DNA of 64,000 bases from Megaleporinus macrocephalus (Eukaryota; Chordata; Actinopteri; Characiformes; Anostomidae): assembly GCA_021613375.1 (NCBI GenBank), contig JAJQXZ010000045.1, positions 18,211 through 82,210 on the forward strand. The letters run 5' to 3'. This document shows, one piece after another, positions 1-11,441 of this stretch; positions within the stretch are counted from its first letter, which is position 1; each line of letters starts with the position of its first letter. The notes under the pieces were generated by a model. It worked only from the letters and a program-made list of their open reading frames with translations. It searched no databases and was not told where the DNA came from. The position numbers and the translations under genes were made by a program.

Positions 1-328
1 GTTTAGTGTTTAATGTGGAATCTGGGTTAGGTTATCACAGCAGGTACAGACTGACGATCAGCTGATATCTTCTCTACTGATGTTCAGATTTTACCAGACA
101 GCTACCTTTAGACGTACGTCCTACAGGCTCAGTATTATGTTTTATTAGGTTTTAATAAGGAAAAGCTTGGGTGGGTTCAGTATGTGTGCTGGTCATTGAG
201 TGACAGGCAGAACCAGAAACTGCTCCAGCTGCAGGTTCTGGGAAACGCGACACACACGCTCGCCAGAGCTCCTGAATCCAGATCAGTCTCGCACTCCGAC
301 CGTTAGGGGGATACCTTCAAAAACTGAG
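1..328 (+). other. possible non-coding first exon and promoter
   Basis: This stretch has no long reading frame. It ends at position 328 in a good splice donor (GAG followed by GTAAGAAG). The block around 230-320 is richer in CG than what follows, which would suit a 5' untranslated exon. The next plus-strand coding sequence is the SAMD3-like pseudogene at 3.75 kb, but nothing ties the two together. This is inference only. Confidence 0.2.
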
Positions 329-345
329 GTAAGAAGACTTTGATC

Positions 346-720
346 TCTTTAGATATAATGATTCTCTTATAATGTAAACATGGCTTGCCAGCTAATTGAT
401 TTCTAAATACAATCTACAACGAATTTGCAGGTGTGTTTGATTTGGTTGTTTGTAACTCAGTAACTTTAGAACTAATTCGTAAGCTGCCTAGCTAGCTAGC
501 TAGGGTCAGATTCCAAGCTTAGCAGGGTAAGATAAATCGGGAGGTGAATCTAACCAGCATAGTTGACTAACTTGTTAAGAAACATTGTCCTTAGTGCAGT
601 AAGCTAAATCAGCTAGGGCTACCACGATAGTCTGTTAGCTAGCTACGTGGTTATGTTAGCTAGTAGCTAATCTCATTTTCTTCAGGTAAAACTAAACTAG
701 CTAGCCACCCAGCTAACAAA
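346..720. other. no gene seen; TAGC-rich stretch
   Basis: No coding signal was seen. Runs of GCTAGCTAGCTAG occur around 485-505 and again near 630-710, forming a low-complexity self-complementary sequence. Confidence 0.5.
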
Positions 721-721
721 A

Positions 722-930
722 AAAGGTCCCCAGGACGTCCCCTGAACCAACACGGCGGACGTCCCCTGAACGTCGTTTTGTAGGGTCGCCAAAATGTCAC
801 AGGGGACGTTCTTATAGGACGTTCGTAGGACTACAAGAAACCTCCAGGGGACTATGAGGAGACGTTCATGGAAAGTCCTTTAAACGTCTCTTTCGACGTT
901 CTTGGGACGTCTGTAGGACCATCACAGCCT
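722..930. repeat. interspersed repeat built on GGACGT/ACGTCC motifs
   Basis: About ten copies of GGACGTYC or its complement occur in 200 bp, for example near 733, 757, 806, 817, 871 and 905, mixed with CCCCTGAAC and CAGGGGAC. The abundance and symmetry suggest a degenerate fish DNA-transposon or satellite fragment. I cannot name the family from sequence alone. Confidence 0.45.
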
Positions 931-3740
931 TATTTGTAGTTTATTTGTATAATGATATGCGGTGATTTGAAATGCATGCATAACGTCTAATACAATGCAC
1001 TACCGGCGCTGGGCTCGCCGCACATTTCACTCCCACCGCACGGAAACTTAAATCATCAAAGCGTGCTCACTGTTTATGTTCTGAACTGGACGCCAACTGT
1101 TTCGCCTCTTCCAGTAACTAAAACACAGATCACCTTTCACAAGTACGTTATCTCATTCTTAAGAATGTTCTTTAATTTCCGAGAGCTTTCTAAAACAATT
1201 CTTAACCAAAGTACTAGGTAAACTTACTTGAGGATCCTGACCCATTTGTAATTCACTACGTGCTTCTTTATTTGCCGTCAGAAACAACAATTTTTAACCA
1301 GCTTAAATACCTTAGAACTGAGTGTATTTATTAAAAGCCTGAATACACAGACATCATAATTTTCATCCTCTGGTACCCAATAAAGAACTTCAGAAGAGCA
1401 AAAAAGAAAGCACTCACTGGCTGCTGCAATATAATGTACATTTACCTTCATTTCAAATCTCAATATAATGTCATGCACCCCACATAGCAAAAGTGATTTA
1501 GCCCAGATCCAGTACAACTCATCCAGAAGTTCTGGCCCGGGCCCGTACAGATCCCTATTACACTTTATATATTAACACATATATACTTTTCATATAAATT
1601 AAAACGAGAATGTTATGTTTCAATTAATTACATTTAAGCATATACTAAACAAATAATTCATAAGCAACAGCCTTTAACGTTTTTATTCCACACAATATTA
1701 ACAAACAGCTATTTCCTACATTGATCAGAGCGTTCTTGGACACTGAGACTTGACACGAAGCATCATTTCTTATAGGAGCAGCCTAAAAAGGAAACACAAA
1801 AGACAGTTTATTTGTAAACCAGCATAAATTAAGTGCCATAAATACACAGTCCCTGCTAACTACAGTTGTGACAGTTAGTGAACTATTAGATGCTATCTAG
1901 ATATCCGCCTGAATGGCTTATAAAATATGCTCTTCGGTCAAAAGAATAAAGATTTTTTCAGTTTTATGGCCCATGTTCAGATTGTACTTAATTATGATGT
2001 ATCAAAATGAAACAACTTCATTTAAAGTAATTTTATTTCTATTGGGACAGCTGACAAGCAGGTGTTATAAAATAAATAACAAATAAGACAAAAGTATATG
2101 ACAGGGTATGTATATTAGCAAATATAAAGTTTCACATACACCCATCAATAAACAACTTTACAAATAATGTTCTGAGATGCCCATAATTGTACACATTGTA
2201 CACTCTTTATTCAAGTATGACAGTTTAAATATAGTTTTCCATTCAGTACACAGTACTGTACATAATACACATACAAGTCATGTATTTATTCAGTATTTTA
2301 TCATCCAACATTCCAACATGCATTAGATAAATCCAAACCTGTAAAACATAATTTACTGAACTAAGTGTAACTCACCTTGTCTAGTTGATGCAACAGGGCT
2401 GATCAGATGGTCCAATGAAAGAGTCTGTGCACAGGTCACAGGTCACCTGAAGAGGGACTGAATACCAAACACATTTTAACATTATACCATAAAATAAATT
2501 GTTTCATAACTCACTTCATTTTACACAAGAGTTGCATTAACGAAGCAGAACCAGTTAAAGTGAGCAGCACTAAAGTAGACTTGCATGTCATTAGATCTTT
2601 GTCTACAGAACTAGACTGTAGTTATAACCTACAAAATATAAACATAATCTGTTTTATGTAACATAACACATTAGATTAATCCAAAGCTTTAAAAAAAACT
2701 AATTTAATGAACTGACTTAAATGTAACCCACCTTGAATGGAAGCAACAGGGCTGACTTTCAGGTGTTCATCTAGGAGGTCCTAGTAAAAAGGTGCATATC
2801 ATTAGCACAGAGTAGTAACTGTGTTTCCAACGCTTTGTTCATTCATGTCAGACTCAGTTCAATGATCACTACATTCTCCCAATGCACAGCTTTATATTAT
2901 CAAAATATCCTAATTATCACTTCAATGCTCAATCCTTTTTTAATTCCTATATTCCACGAGTGACTCTGTCTAGAGGGCTAGACAGTAACTGCAGCGTTGT
3001 TTAAGGTTGAACGGCAAAATTTAAAAAATAAGTTGCCGATATTTTAGCGTGTGGTCAGATGATAAATCTCTGCTAAACATTAAACATGACTCTTGATTCG
3101 TTGTAGGAATACGTTGTTGTTTTTAAAACATAGCAGTGCGTTTGAGAAGTTGACGTTATCAGCATTTGTTCGGCTTGGTAGCTAGCTACCGTTAGCTAAC
3201 TAGCATTGCTGGCTGTGAAGCTGATTGCCTATGAAGAGCTTGGAGATGTAGGAGCATAAGACGCAAATACATCGCCAGCACTATCCAACATCTGCAAAGC
3301 ATCATGGTCAAAATTCAGTGGCGCGTGAATTCTTCAGTAAATATAATTTTTCTGTGAATCATAATACAGTAATTTTGAGCGGGATTTATTCAGCAATTTA
3401 AACAGAAATCCACTTTTGCTAATGGTAGGCAATGTAACGGCCAGAAATGTGTATACTGTCTCTTTAAGGGAGCAAGTGGAGTGAGCGCGCAGAGAGAGAT
3501 TTTGGGTATGCTTTTTGTTGTACACTGACTCAGACCACTGGACCCTGCTCTTTGTTTTGTCTTTATTTTGGTTTATGTAAGTAACGCCTTCAGTGAGCTT
3601 CGGATAACTAAACCAGTTCATGTATGAACGTTCAAGTACTGCTGGAGCCCAGCTTTATTTTTGGTCAGCAGCAAATAAAACGAATAGTGGAATACCACCA
3701 GCGCGAGTACGAGTCAGTGATTTACTTCTCCTCTGTGTGC
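931..3740. other. no gene recognised; short duplication inside
   Basis: AT-rich DNA without convincing coding content. Two stretches of about 80 bp near 2330-2395 and 2670-2760 resemble each other (CATTAGAT.AATCCAAA, then TGAACT..AAGTGTAAC.CACCTT, then GCAACAGGGCTGA). On the minus strand each ends in a splice-donor-like AAG/GTGRGTTAC, so they could be duplicated exons of an unrecognised minus-strand gene. Their reading frames do not join, so I do not call a gene. The block 3430-3600 holds a CTCTTTAAGGGAGCAAGTGGAG motif that may belong to another repeat. Confidence 0.4.
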
Positions 3741-3750
3741 TTCGTGTTTC

Positions 3751-4981
3751 ATGACATTACTATATGAGCCACAGCGTCGTGACATAAATGCCGCTCCTTC
3801 ACCAAGTATGTCAGATTTCCAGAAGAAGTGGCCATTTCTCTTCATGCAGAAGTTTTTACTACAGCACTTTTGCACATTGACAGGAATTGAACTAGAATTA
3901 AAACTACGAGAATCACTTGCTGGAAAGGGGAAAAGAGTTCTGCAGTATTTCAATAACCAGCTTTTGAAATGGAAAAAGGAAGTGAAGACAGTCCTTTATG
4001 GCCTTGAGAGACAGAGGGACTCTGGACTCTGGACTCGCTGCAATGTTAGTCATGATTGCTTACTTCAAAGAAAATGAAGATGCCCTTTTCCTCTTGGTTG
4101 ATGTAAGTAATTTTTTTTGTACAATATTGCCATACTCAGATTTATTGCCTTGAATATGAAAATGGTAATTGTGATTTCTAACAGTGTTGCCTATGTATTT
4201 TGTGTTGCAGGAGACTTCCACCCAAGCAGATGTTGAGGCCCAGATTGCACTGCCTAGCACCCCAAGGCTTGTCATGCTTGGTAAGATCCCAGTACAGGAC
4301 AGTACACAGCACACATCTTTACTTCACATATGATGCCTGTTTGTATCAAATAGCCATTGTGTGCTGGCAGCTGGATTCGAGAGATCATGAGACCACATGA
4401 AAACTCATATTGTAAAATTATTGGTCAAAAGCATCAGTGAGCAGATGCAAAATTCATGCACTTGTCTTTGTTCAGGAAGTCCTGAGTACATATAAATAAA
4501 TATAGAAATATGAAAAATATGACCAGCTAACTCTGGATTTTCATTTTAGTTGCACTTAAGATTAATGTGTTGTAAAATACAAGTTTCATAAATATCAATT
4601 GTTAAGTCAACAGTTGCAAGAGGTGCTGTAAATTGTTTAGTGATGTACCAACATTTAAGGTGTGACCTTATGTTGTTTATGCAATATCTGTCAATATTGC
4701 ATGCCACATTTAAGAGGTTTTATGTTATTCTGCTTTCTGTGTAAAAGTATAAAACCTATCAGGTTGAGTGATGAGCAGTGCCAACTTATTTTTCAGGCGA
4801 GTCCATTCTGGAAGCAATCAAAATGGATGCTGTCCATTGAGGGCAAAATAGTCCTCCAACTGAGTGATCATTTAGATTTTGCTTCTGCTCTGGCTGTTTT
4901 CTTAGGGTCATACTATGTGTTCAACATTGAATATCCAGCAGAGGCAGCACTTTTTTTCACTCTGAATGAGACCAATATGTG
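3751..4981 (+). pseudogene. SAMD3-like gene fragment, frameshifted
   Basis: The translation resembles the C-terminal region of the teleost 'sterile alpha motif domain-containing protein 3-like' family, recognised by a WPFLF...QHF..LTGI block, a WMLSIEG block and an LGSYYVFNIEY block. Three exons are visible: about 3751-4102, 4211-4280 and 4797-4981, with GTAAG donors and CAG acceptors in agreeing phases (0, then 1). Two frame breaks spoil it, one near 4035 between YGLERQRDSG and the continuation LAAMLVMIAYFK, and one near 4822 inside the last exon. The usual continuation after NIEY is lost and a stop falls at 4981. No SAM domain is visible upstream. The family's function is unclear. This copy is most likely dead, a relic or part of an expanded, possibly mobile family. 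Confidence 0.65.
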
Positions 4982-6140
4982 ATTACTTGTTATGTAAGCA
5001 CCTACTCAACTAGTTTCTACTTAATGTAAATAATTTTTACTTTTATTACTTAATTTCTTTGCCTCATCATTTTAAAATGATTTTTTAATTGCTCTTCCTC
5101 ACACAGCCAATCATGTGCTCAATGAAATCATTTTGATCCATTTTTTGGAAATATTTTGACATATGCTTGATCTTCATTACAACAGTGCTGAATGTTGTTG
5201 CACAACAACTTGAAGTTAAATTCTTACCCACAGTGTTTGCTGCTCCATGTGAGTGTAATACATTCACCAAATTTGAACCGCTAACTCTTTCCCTGTCTGT
5301 ACGCACTTCATTCATTTTGGAGCAGTAGACTTCACTTGAAGCTCTTGTTTTCATAAAAGAGAAGAAGGTAATGGAACAAATGTGGTGGATGTATTACACT
5401 TGTATTAAAACTCTGTTGGTAAGAATCTTAGCTATTACTTTGACCAAGTTTTTCTCTTCGGTTGGAGTAATGTTATGTCTGTTGCATTGACAGATTTTTT
5501 GTTGGGATAAATCCAGAGCACAGTAAATGTGCTTCCAAGTTCCAGGAGAGCAGAAAGACTGGCAAGATGGTCCAGCGAAAGAATGAATCCCTTAATCTGC
5601 ATGTGGCATCATTCATCAGGGGCTTCATTGCGTATGACTGGCAGAACTGAGAGCAGGTGAGACTGTTAATTAGGTACTTGCACAAGATAGTACTGTGTAA
5701 CTTCTGCTTTAAGCAGGGTGTGCGTAACAACATCCACCTGTGTATAAAGCCCTCTTTGGACAAACAATCATTGAGACTTGCAGTATTTTTTATCCTATAC
5801 ACACTCACCACTGATGCTGATTTTTACCTTGAATACTTTCAATAAAGACTTTAGAGTTCAAGCTAAATTTTATTTATAGCCCTTAATCACTGTTTGGCAG
5901 GGTGGTGGGACAAATGCCCTTTGTGTGTACCGTTGTGCTATGCTACTACCCTTCTATGTAGTGTTGTTAGTGGTAAAAACATTTTGTGGTATTTCTAATA
6001 AGAGGTAAAGAATCAACAAAAATTGTCATAGAGCCACCAGTTTTTCCTATGAATTTTTACACAAATAACTAATTACTCTTCTTCTTTTGTCTGCAATTAA
6101 GAAAAATTCCCACATGATTCCCAGCTCAGAAAGAAGGCAT
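4982..6140. other. no gene seen
   Basis: AT-rich sequence. Open frames of 60-110 codons occur on both strands but show no recognisable domain, compositional bias or splice logic. Confidence 0.5.
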
Positions 6141-6289
6141 TTAATTTTTTTTTTTATTCTAAAGCGTTTTGTGTTTTTATACAGTTCCACATTTAATATT
6201 GCACCTTGTATGTATTTAAATGTTCAAATGCTCTAAAATGTTTTAAAATATTCAAAGCAATACAATAAATGAAGTTTTGTGGGACAACA

Positions 6290-6625
6290 ATGTCGTCTTC
6301 ATTTTACAGTATATAATCCTTTTTACAGTAATTAATTTACAGTATTAAAATGAATGCAGTAATTTTTAAGCTTTTACAGTAGTTTAATATTTGCTGTAAT
6401 AGAAAATACAGCACCCTATTACTGTGATAACAATTACAGTATTGTGATTATTGCTGTAATAACAGTTACAGTACTGTGATGAATACTGTAATAATTACAG
6501 TATTTTGTAAGTACTGTGATTAAATGTACAGTATGCATACTGTAAAATTTATTACAGCAATTTACTAGCTAATTGCTGCCAGCAAGTTACTGTACATTTC
6601 ACAGTGATCTTTTTACAGTGTACAC
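6290..6625. repeat. MITE-like repeat of ACAGTA/TACTGTAA words
   Basis: The words TTACAGTA, TACTGTAA and ACAGTATT recur about every 15-30 bp in both orientations, ending in TTTTACAGTGTAC at 6610-6622. The dense, self-complementary arrangement is typical of an AT-rich non-autonomous DNA transposon in fish. I see no transposase. Confidence 0.5.
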
Positions 6626-7795
6626 TACAAGAGAATATCAAGAGTTATGAGTTGCAAATAGCCCAGTTTGTGAGGTTAACCACTTTCAGACCGAGGACAG
6701 ATAAGTCATTTGAACAAAGACATGAGGAGCACCACCATGACGACCCACATGCTTTTGGAGGATGTAGAGTAGAGGCATGCTATCTCCGTTCCCTCTGGAC
6801 TATATGCATCTTGTCTGTTTTGGGGGTTGTATGAAAGTTGTTGCTAATTTGGTTTAGAGGCCCTTTAACAACTAGGTTACCCTCTACGAATGTTCACTGG
6901 ATTTCAGACAGTCTGAGAGAAATGCACTTCCATGTGCCAGTGGAATTTGCCAGATGACAGAGGTCACTAAGTGAAACTGACCGTTGGAAAGCAACAGAAT
7001 TCAGGAAATTTCTGCTGTACAGTGGTCCTGTAGTTTAGGCCTCTTTGATTGATGATAACATGTACAACAACTCCATGCTTCCTTCTGTTGGCATCTCTAT
7101 TCTTATAAGCCCACATCTGTCTTCAACACATGCGATGTATGCACAGACACTACTGGAGAGCTTTGTCTGTCAGTTTGGTGAAATATATGAATCTTTTTTT
7201 TTCTTACAGGCTTTTCTTATCTGTTTGTTTCTTCTTATTGTGCATTCTTATTATATTTTCTTATTTACCCTATGCTTTCATTTTAGGACTAAGCAATAGA
7301 AATGACAAAATTGAAATTGAAATGATTGCAATTTCTCTTGTTGTACTGTAAGCACATACATGGGATACACATCTGTTACAGAATACTACTCTATTTAGGG
7401 TAAAAACCTACAAATAATAAAAAGTTCTGTAAACAGAACTTCAAAGTAGGGAGAAACTTCTCTACATTCAACTTATTTTGTGCTAAGATTTCTGAATTCA
7501 TGTGAACAAAAATATTTGTGCAATCTTCAAAAATACAAAATAAAAGATAAATCATGCAAAATAATTACTTCTCTAAGTTTTACTAAAACTCGGTAAACAA
7601 AAGAAAAACCTCTAGGTATACAAAAATCATTCAACTTGCACACTAAATGTATTGACACATCTAAATGATGAACATTGAATGGGTATTTTGAAGATCCACC
7701 TTGCTGGAGTAGACTGTAGCTCATCTGCTTATGCAAAATTGTGTTTGTGTCGTATCAGTAGACAGTTTCTCTGCACAGAGCTACTCTTGACTGTA
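6626..7795. other. no gene seen
   Basis: Two overlapping open frames at 7045-7351 are rich in F, L and Y codons because the DNA is T-rich. I see no domain in them and do not call a gene. Confidence 0.5.
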
Positions 7796-7803
7796 TATTT
7801 GTG

Positions 7804-7905
7804 CATGGTGGACCACTCTCAGTCCAGCAGTGACCCTGACATGTATAAAAGCACCAGCAGCTCTGCTGTGTCTGACATACTAATACCAACACTCACAGTG
7901 TGATT
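7804..7905. mobile_element. fragment of otophysan CAGTGACACTGAC MITE
   Basis: The sequence GTGGACCACTCTCAG, then CAGCAGTGACCCTGACATG, then CAGCAGCTCTGCTGTGTCTGA matches in order the arm of a palindromic MITE that also occurs at 10.70-10.81 kb and 21.38-21.51 kb here. This copy is diverged and truncated. Confidence 0.6.
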
Positions 7906-7924
7906 GCAGCTCTGTGGTAAGAAC

Positions 7925-8165
7925 AGTTGTTGACGTGTTTTAAGAGACGCCCAAGTGGACCATCACGGTGGTTCTTTCCAAGCCAGTAGGTCCACTCGAT
8001 GACTGATAGGTGCTCCTTCAGCAGTTTTTCTGTTCTTTTTCCCCCTAGTCTCCAGATCTGGTTCACACTGAAATGTGTGTACCCTGCATTATGGAGTGAA
8101 CCCATATAAGCCCTCCACTGATTGCTGATAATTGTTGATCCTCTAAGCACATGCCTTCTTATTAC
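7925..8165 (-). pseudogene. Merlin/ISXO2-like transposase fragment
   Basis: The minus-strand translation contains GSTIISNQWRAYMG, then GYTHFSVN, then KLLKEHLSVIEWTYWLGK and LGRLLKHV. These match in order the better-preserved transposase exon at 20.22-20.70 kb in this window (TSIITDEWRAYRG, KLLKEYLKIIEW, LGRLLHDI). The block between them that carries HTQHLE in the other copy, including the presumed third catalytic acid, is deleted. The second catalytic Asp of TDEW has become Asn (SNQW). This copy must be inactive. No inverted termini were found around it. Confidence 0.65.
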
Positions 8166-8490
8166 TGGAAGTTAATGTGTCGTGATGTTTTTTCCACCAA
8201 TGAGAGAATGGCACGTCTTCTCTCGTCTCTCACACCCAGTAATCCAAAAACCCACTTTCTTCTTTTTCAGGTCTGTTCAAATCTACCTCGACCATATTAT
8301 GAAAAATAGATAATATTTATCATAACATTTTCAACAGTACTTATTCATAGTCATGTGAAAACATTATACAGTTCATGAAAGTCTTTTGAAAATATTAACT
8401 GAATCAATATTTGATATATCAGATTGATGTAATATATTTAAACACAAACAACTGAAGAAATGTATTTAAACATCTTCTGTAAGTTATATT
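8166..8490. other. no gene seen
   Basis: AT-rich DNA with no recognised feature. Confidence 0.5.
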
Positions 8491-8493
8491 TTA

Positions 8494-8760
8494 CAACCCC
8501 ATTCCCCAAAAAGTTGGGGTTCTGTGTGAAATGTACATAAATGTAAATGTAAACAGAATGCAATGACTGGAATTCTCATAGACCCATATTTTATTCACAG
8601 TAGAACACTGAACAGACATCAGCTTCTGAATGTAAGACATTTTAATAAAAAAACAGTAACCCGTTTAGAACATCTCAAAAATGTTGAGAAAAGTACAAAA
8701 GAACAAAAGGCTGGAAAAGTAGGGGGTAATAATAAAAACAGCTGGAGGAGTTTGTAACTG
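8494..8760. repeat. fish ACAACCCCATTCC interspersed repeat
   Basis: It begins with ACAACCCCATTCCCCAAAAA and continues GTTGGGGTTCTGTG...GGAATGCAATGA, the signature of an abundant teleost DNA-transposon-derived repeat. Later parts (CATTTTAATAAA, CATCTCAAAAATGTTGAGA) also fit. It is non-coding. Confidence 0.55.
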
Positions 8761-8789
8761 ACTATAACCCATGACTGGTTATAAAAGAG

Positions 8790-8980
8790 ACACAGAGGTG
8801 CTTTCACACCTATCTCGTATAGTCCGTCCCAAAAAAAGCAGGTGTGAAAGATTCCGCAACTTTGGTTCTGGACCAAAGGAGCAAAATTGGGTCTGACCAA
8901 AAGAGGTGGTCTTGATCCAGACCTACTGCACCAAGGTTTGGTTCATTTGCAGTGTGAAAGTACTTTTCTGGATGGTTAAG
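8790..8980. repeat. palindromic MITE-like repeat
   Basis: The arms GCTTTCACACCTATC (about 8800) and GGTTCATTTGCAGTGTGAAAGTAC (about 8940) are imperfect inverted partners around a core with GGTTCTGGACCAAAGGAGC. This is typical of fish hAT-type MITEs. Family assignment is a guess. Confidence 0.45.
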
Positions 8981-10695
8981 GCTTTTGGATTAACTACTAG
9001 AAGTTAAGGCAGACTATTGTTACTGATTTAATGAAAATAAAGAAATAAGCCGGTGTTGTGCTAAAATCTGACTCCCCGTCACATGGACACGTTTCAGGCA
9101 GCAGTATGGGCTTAACAAATGATGCTCGTGATTCCTGTTTCTACTGTACCTGCAGATTAATCCTTATTCATACACAGAAATAAAAGGAATGCAGGGTAAT
9201 CTGTTACACTAATTCTGCTATGGGAGTTGTGTTCTGGCAGGGAGGTAGAATTTGGCACACCTGGACTGAAAACAAAGCGAAATCAGAAACACACATTCTA
9301 CAGAATCACTGTGAAATTTAGGGAGAGACAGCCCACACTGGTCATGCCAACAGAACAAAGTTTTTCAGTCCACTTGTTAAAAGAACATTTCTTAATATAG
9401 GCCAAACTTTATTTGAAATATATTCTATAAACTTCTGATGATATGTACTGTAGACGGTGTGGAAGATTGGTGAGACTATCTTTGTGTCTGAAAGACTCTA
9501 CCTCTCAAAAATGTTCTGTAATACCCGCTCATGTGAGTTAGTCTCAAATTGCTCAGAATAAGGATCTATGACATTTTCAACCATTGCATTCTGTTTTTAT
9601 TTACATTTATTTGACATCCTGTTAAAGAAAGACGATCCCAGAATGTTCACTGAAATAACTTAAAATCTACAAAATAAATAATAAATGTAAAAATGACTGA
9701 AAATGAAAATCAGACATTGCAAACAGTGATAAACAGTGGATCTTACCTTGCGTTTATGGCAGAAGCTACCTTCATCTATTATCACAAACTTCTCCTCTTT
9801 CTCTTCATTGCACTCCTGCAGATCATTCACAGTTTTTACTCATTTTTAACAGCGTACGTGTGCTTCCAGAAACACGCTCTTGGATTAGATCAATCTGACG
9901 TAGCCTTAATCCCAGTGATTAAATTACAGTGTCAGTGATGTACAGCACACATGTTACCTATACTTTAGTGCAAACTGGACATTCTCGTAACTACAAAAAT
10001 CTTTAGCATGTGTGAGTGGATAAGCATGTGGTAGAGTTATAAGCCAGGGCCTTTCAATGCTTCACATCCAAGAATAAAAAAAATGTATGTGATTGTTTTC
10101 TATGACAAGAGGGTACTTGTTACATGTCATATATGTGCTGCTCTCACTAAGACAAATTCTTTGTGTCTGATTATGATTCTGGGGGTCAGGGAGGTAAGGA
10201 TGTTGTATGATCACCACCCAACCTCCACTCACACCTGGTATTAGGCATGGTGCAAACAGGTGTATGCTTGTCTGGTCCAAGAGTCCAATTCTATTGAGTT
10301 CTCTACAGGAACTAGACCAGCTGTATATATATTGATTTAAAAAATTAAAAATATATTAAATGTATTGATGGACATATCCGAACATATCCTGAATATTTGA
10401 ACTGATAACACACCTGTATATACATTTAATCCAACTTTGTAGACAGATCTTGCTCCTTTCAAATATGGATCCTGATTGGATAGACTTTTTGACAGTTTTA
10501 CCCCTATGAGTCTTATACCGACACTCCCTGGGGGGAGAAAAAAAGCATAACATAATATACTGGTTATATCACTCTGGTTTATATTATTGTTTATAGATAA
10601 TTGCAGATGAAGTTCACTTTACAGAAGATCAGCTGTACAGCTGTGCAAATAAGCATAGTGCAAGTGAGCAAATTGTAAAATCCAGTCAGTAATTA
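8981..10695. other. no gene seen
   Basis: No coding, RNA or repeat feature could be supported. Open frames of 60-80 codons are of the size expected by chance. Confidence 0.5.
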
Positions 10696-10696
10696 A

Positions 10697-10815
10697 TTTG
10701 CATAGTGGACCATTTTCATCCTAGCAGTGACACTGACACTGTAGTGCATGTGAAGTTTATCAGACACAGTGTTGTTCTTTGAATTCTTTTACACGTCAGT
10801 GTCACTGCTAGAATG
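10697..10815. mobile_element. fragment of otophysan CAGTGACACTGAC MITE
   Basis: CAGTGACACTGACACTG at about 10725 and CACGTCAGTGTCACTGCTAG at about 10792 are inverted partners. The intervening TCAGACACAGTGTTG is the body of the same MITE family as at 7.8 and 21.4 kb. Confidence 0.6.
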
Positions 10816-10984
10816 AGCTCCGACAACTTTAACAAGATCCTGAATAACTTTAATTCATAGTTAGTTTGATCTGCACGCTTCACTCCAGACAGCTTCTCAA
10901 ACCTTATACATCATCCAGCAGCTTCACTCAGCTTCACACTGAAGAGACTGAAGAGAGAAGCAGTTCCACCTTCATCACCATCAC

Positions 10985-11275
10985 AACCTCAACAGTAACC
11001 TGTAAGTAGCAGCCATGCTGTGTGAGTGTATCAGTGTCTGCTGGTTGAAGCAGATCATCTTAAACTGAGAGTTTCACAGTGAGTAACAACTTTATTTACT
11101 TTGTGTTGATGTGGAGATTGAAAGCAAGCAGCCAGTACAGGTAACCTTACATACTAGCAAGTCTCGACTAACTTCAATCAATAAATCAATAGTGTTTATC
11201 AATAATCAAATCATAGGGTGTAAATGAACGTGGAACAGCTAAATGTATCTTACAGCACCTTTAAGCAGTTTAGCT
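10985..11275 (+). repeat. dispersed repeat, copy 1 (inverted copy at 36.34-36.61 kb)
   Basis: About 280 bp here is a close reverse complement of 36340-36612, including GTAGCAGCCATGCTGTGTGA, GATGTGGAGATTGAAAGCAA and TACAGCACCTTTAAG. It lies 5' of the intact PIM-like gene here but 3' of the dead copy there. It is therefore not simply collinear with the inverted PIM duplication and is better read as a separate dispersed element. Confidence 0.75.
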
Positions 11276-11413
11276 CCGCCCCTTCCCACTGAAGTTATAA
11301 GCACTGTTTCAGGCTGTTTTCAGTGAGAGGAGGCTGAAAATAATCATATAAAATTAATGTTGACACAATATTATACGTTTGTAGTACAAGAGCAAAATAT
11401 TTTAAGTAATAAC

Positions 11414-11441
11414 TATTATTATTATTATTATTATTATTATA
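11414..11441. repeat. (ATT)n microsatellite
   Basis: A run of ATT triplets in AT-rich DNA. Confidence 0.9.

Noticed and set aside
1740..2770. Minus-strand exons with good acceptors and donors (about 1.75, 2.4 and 2.74 kb)
   Set aside because: Individual splice sites look fair, but the frames do not join and no family is recognisable. They may be a decayed gene or repeats.
5473..5845. Opposing 112- and 62-codon frames
   Set aside because: No domain, no splice logic, and length within chance expectation for this composition.
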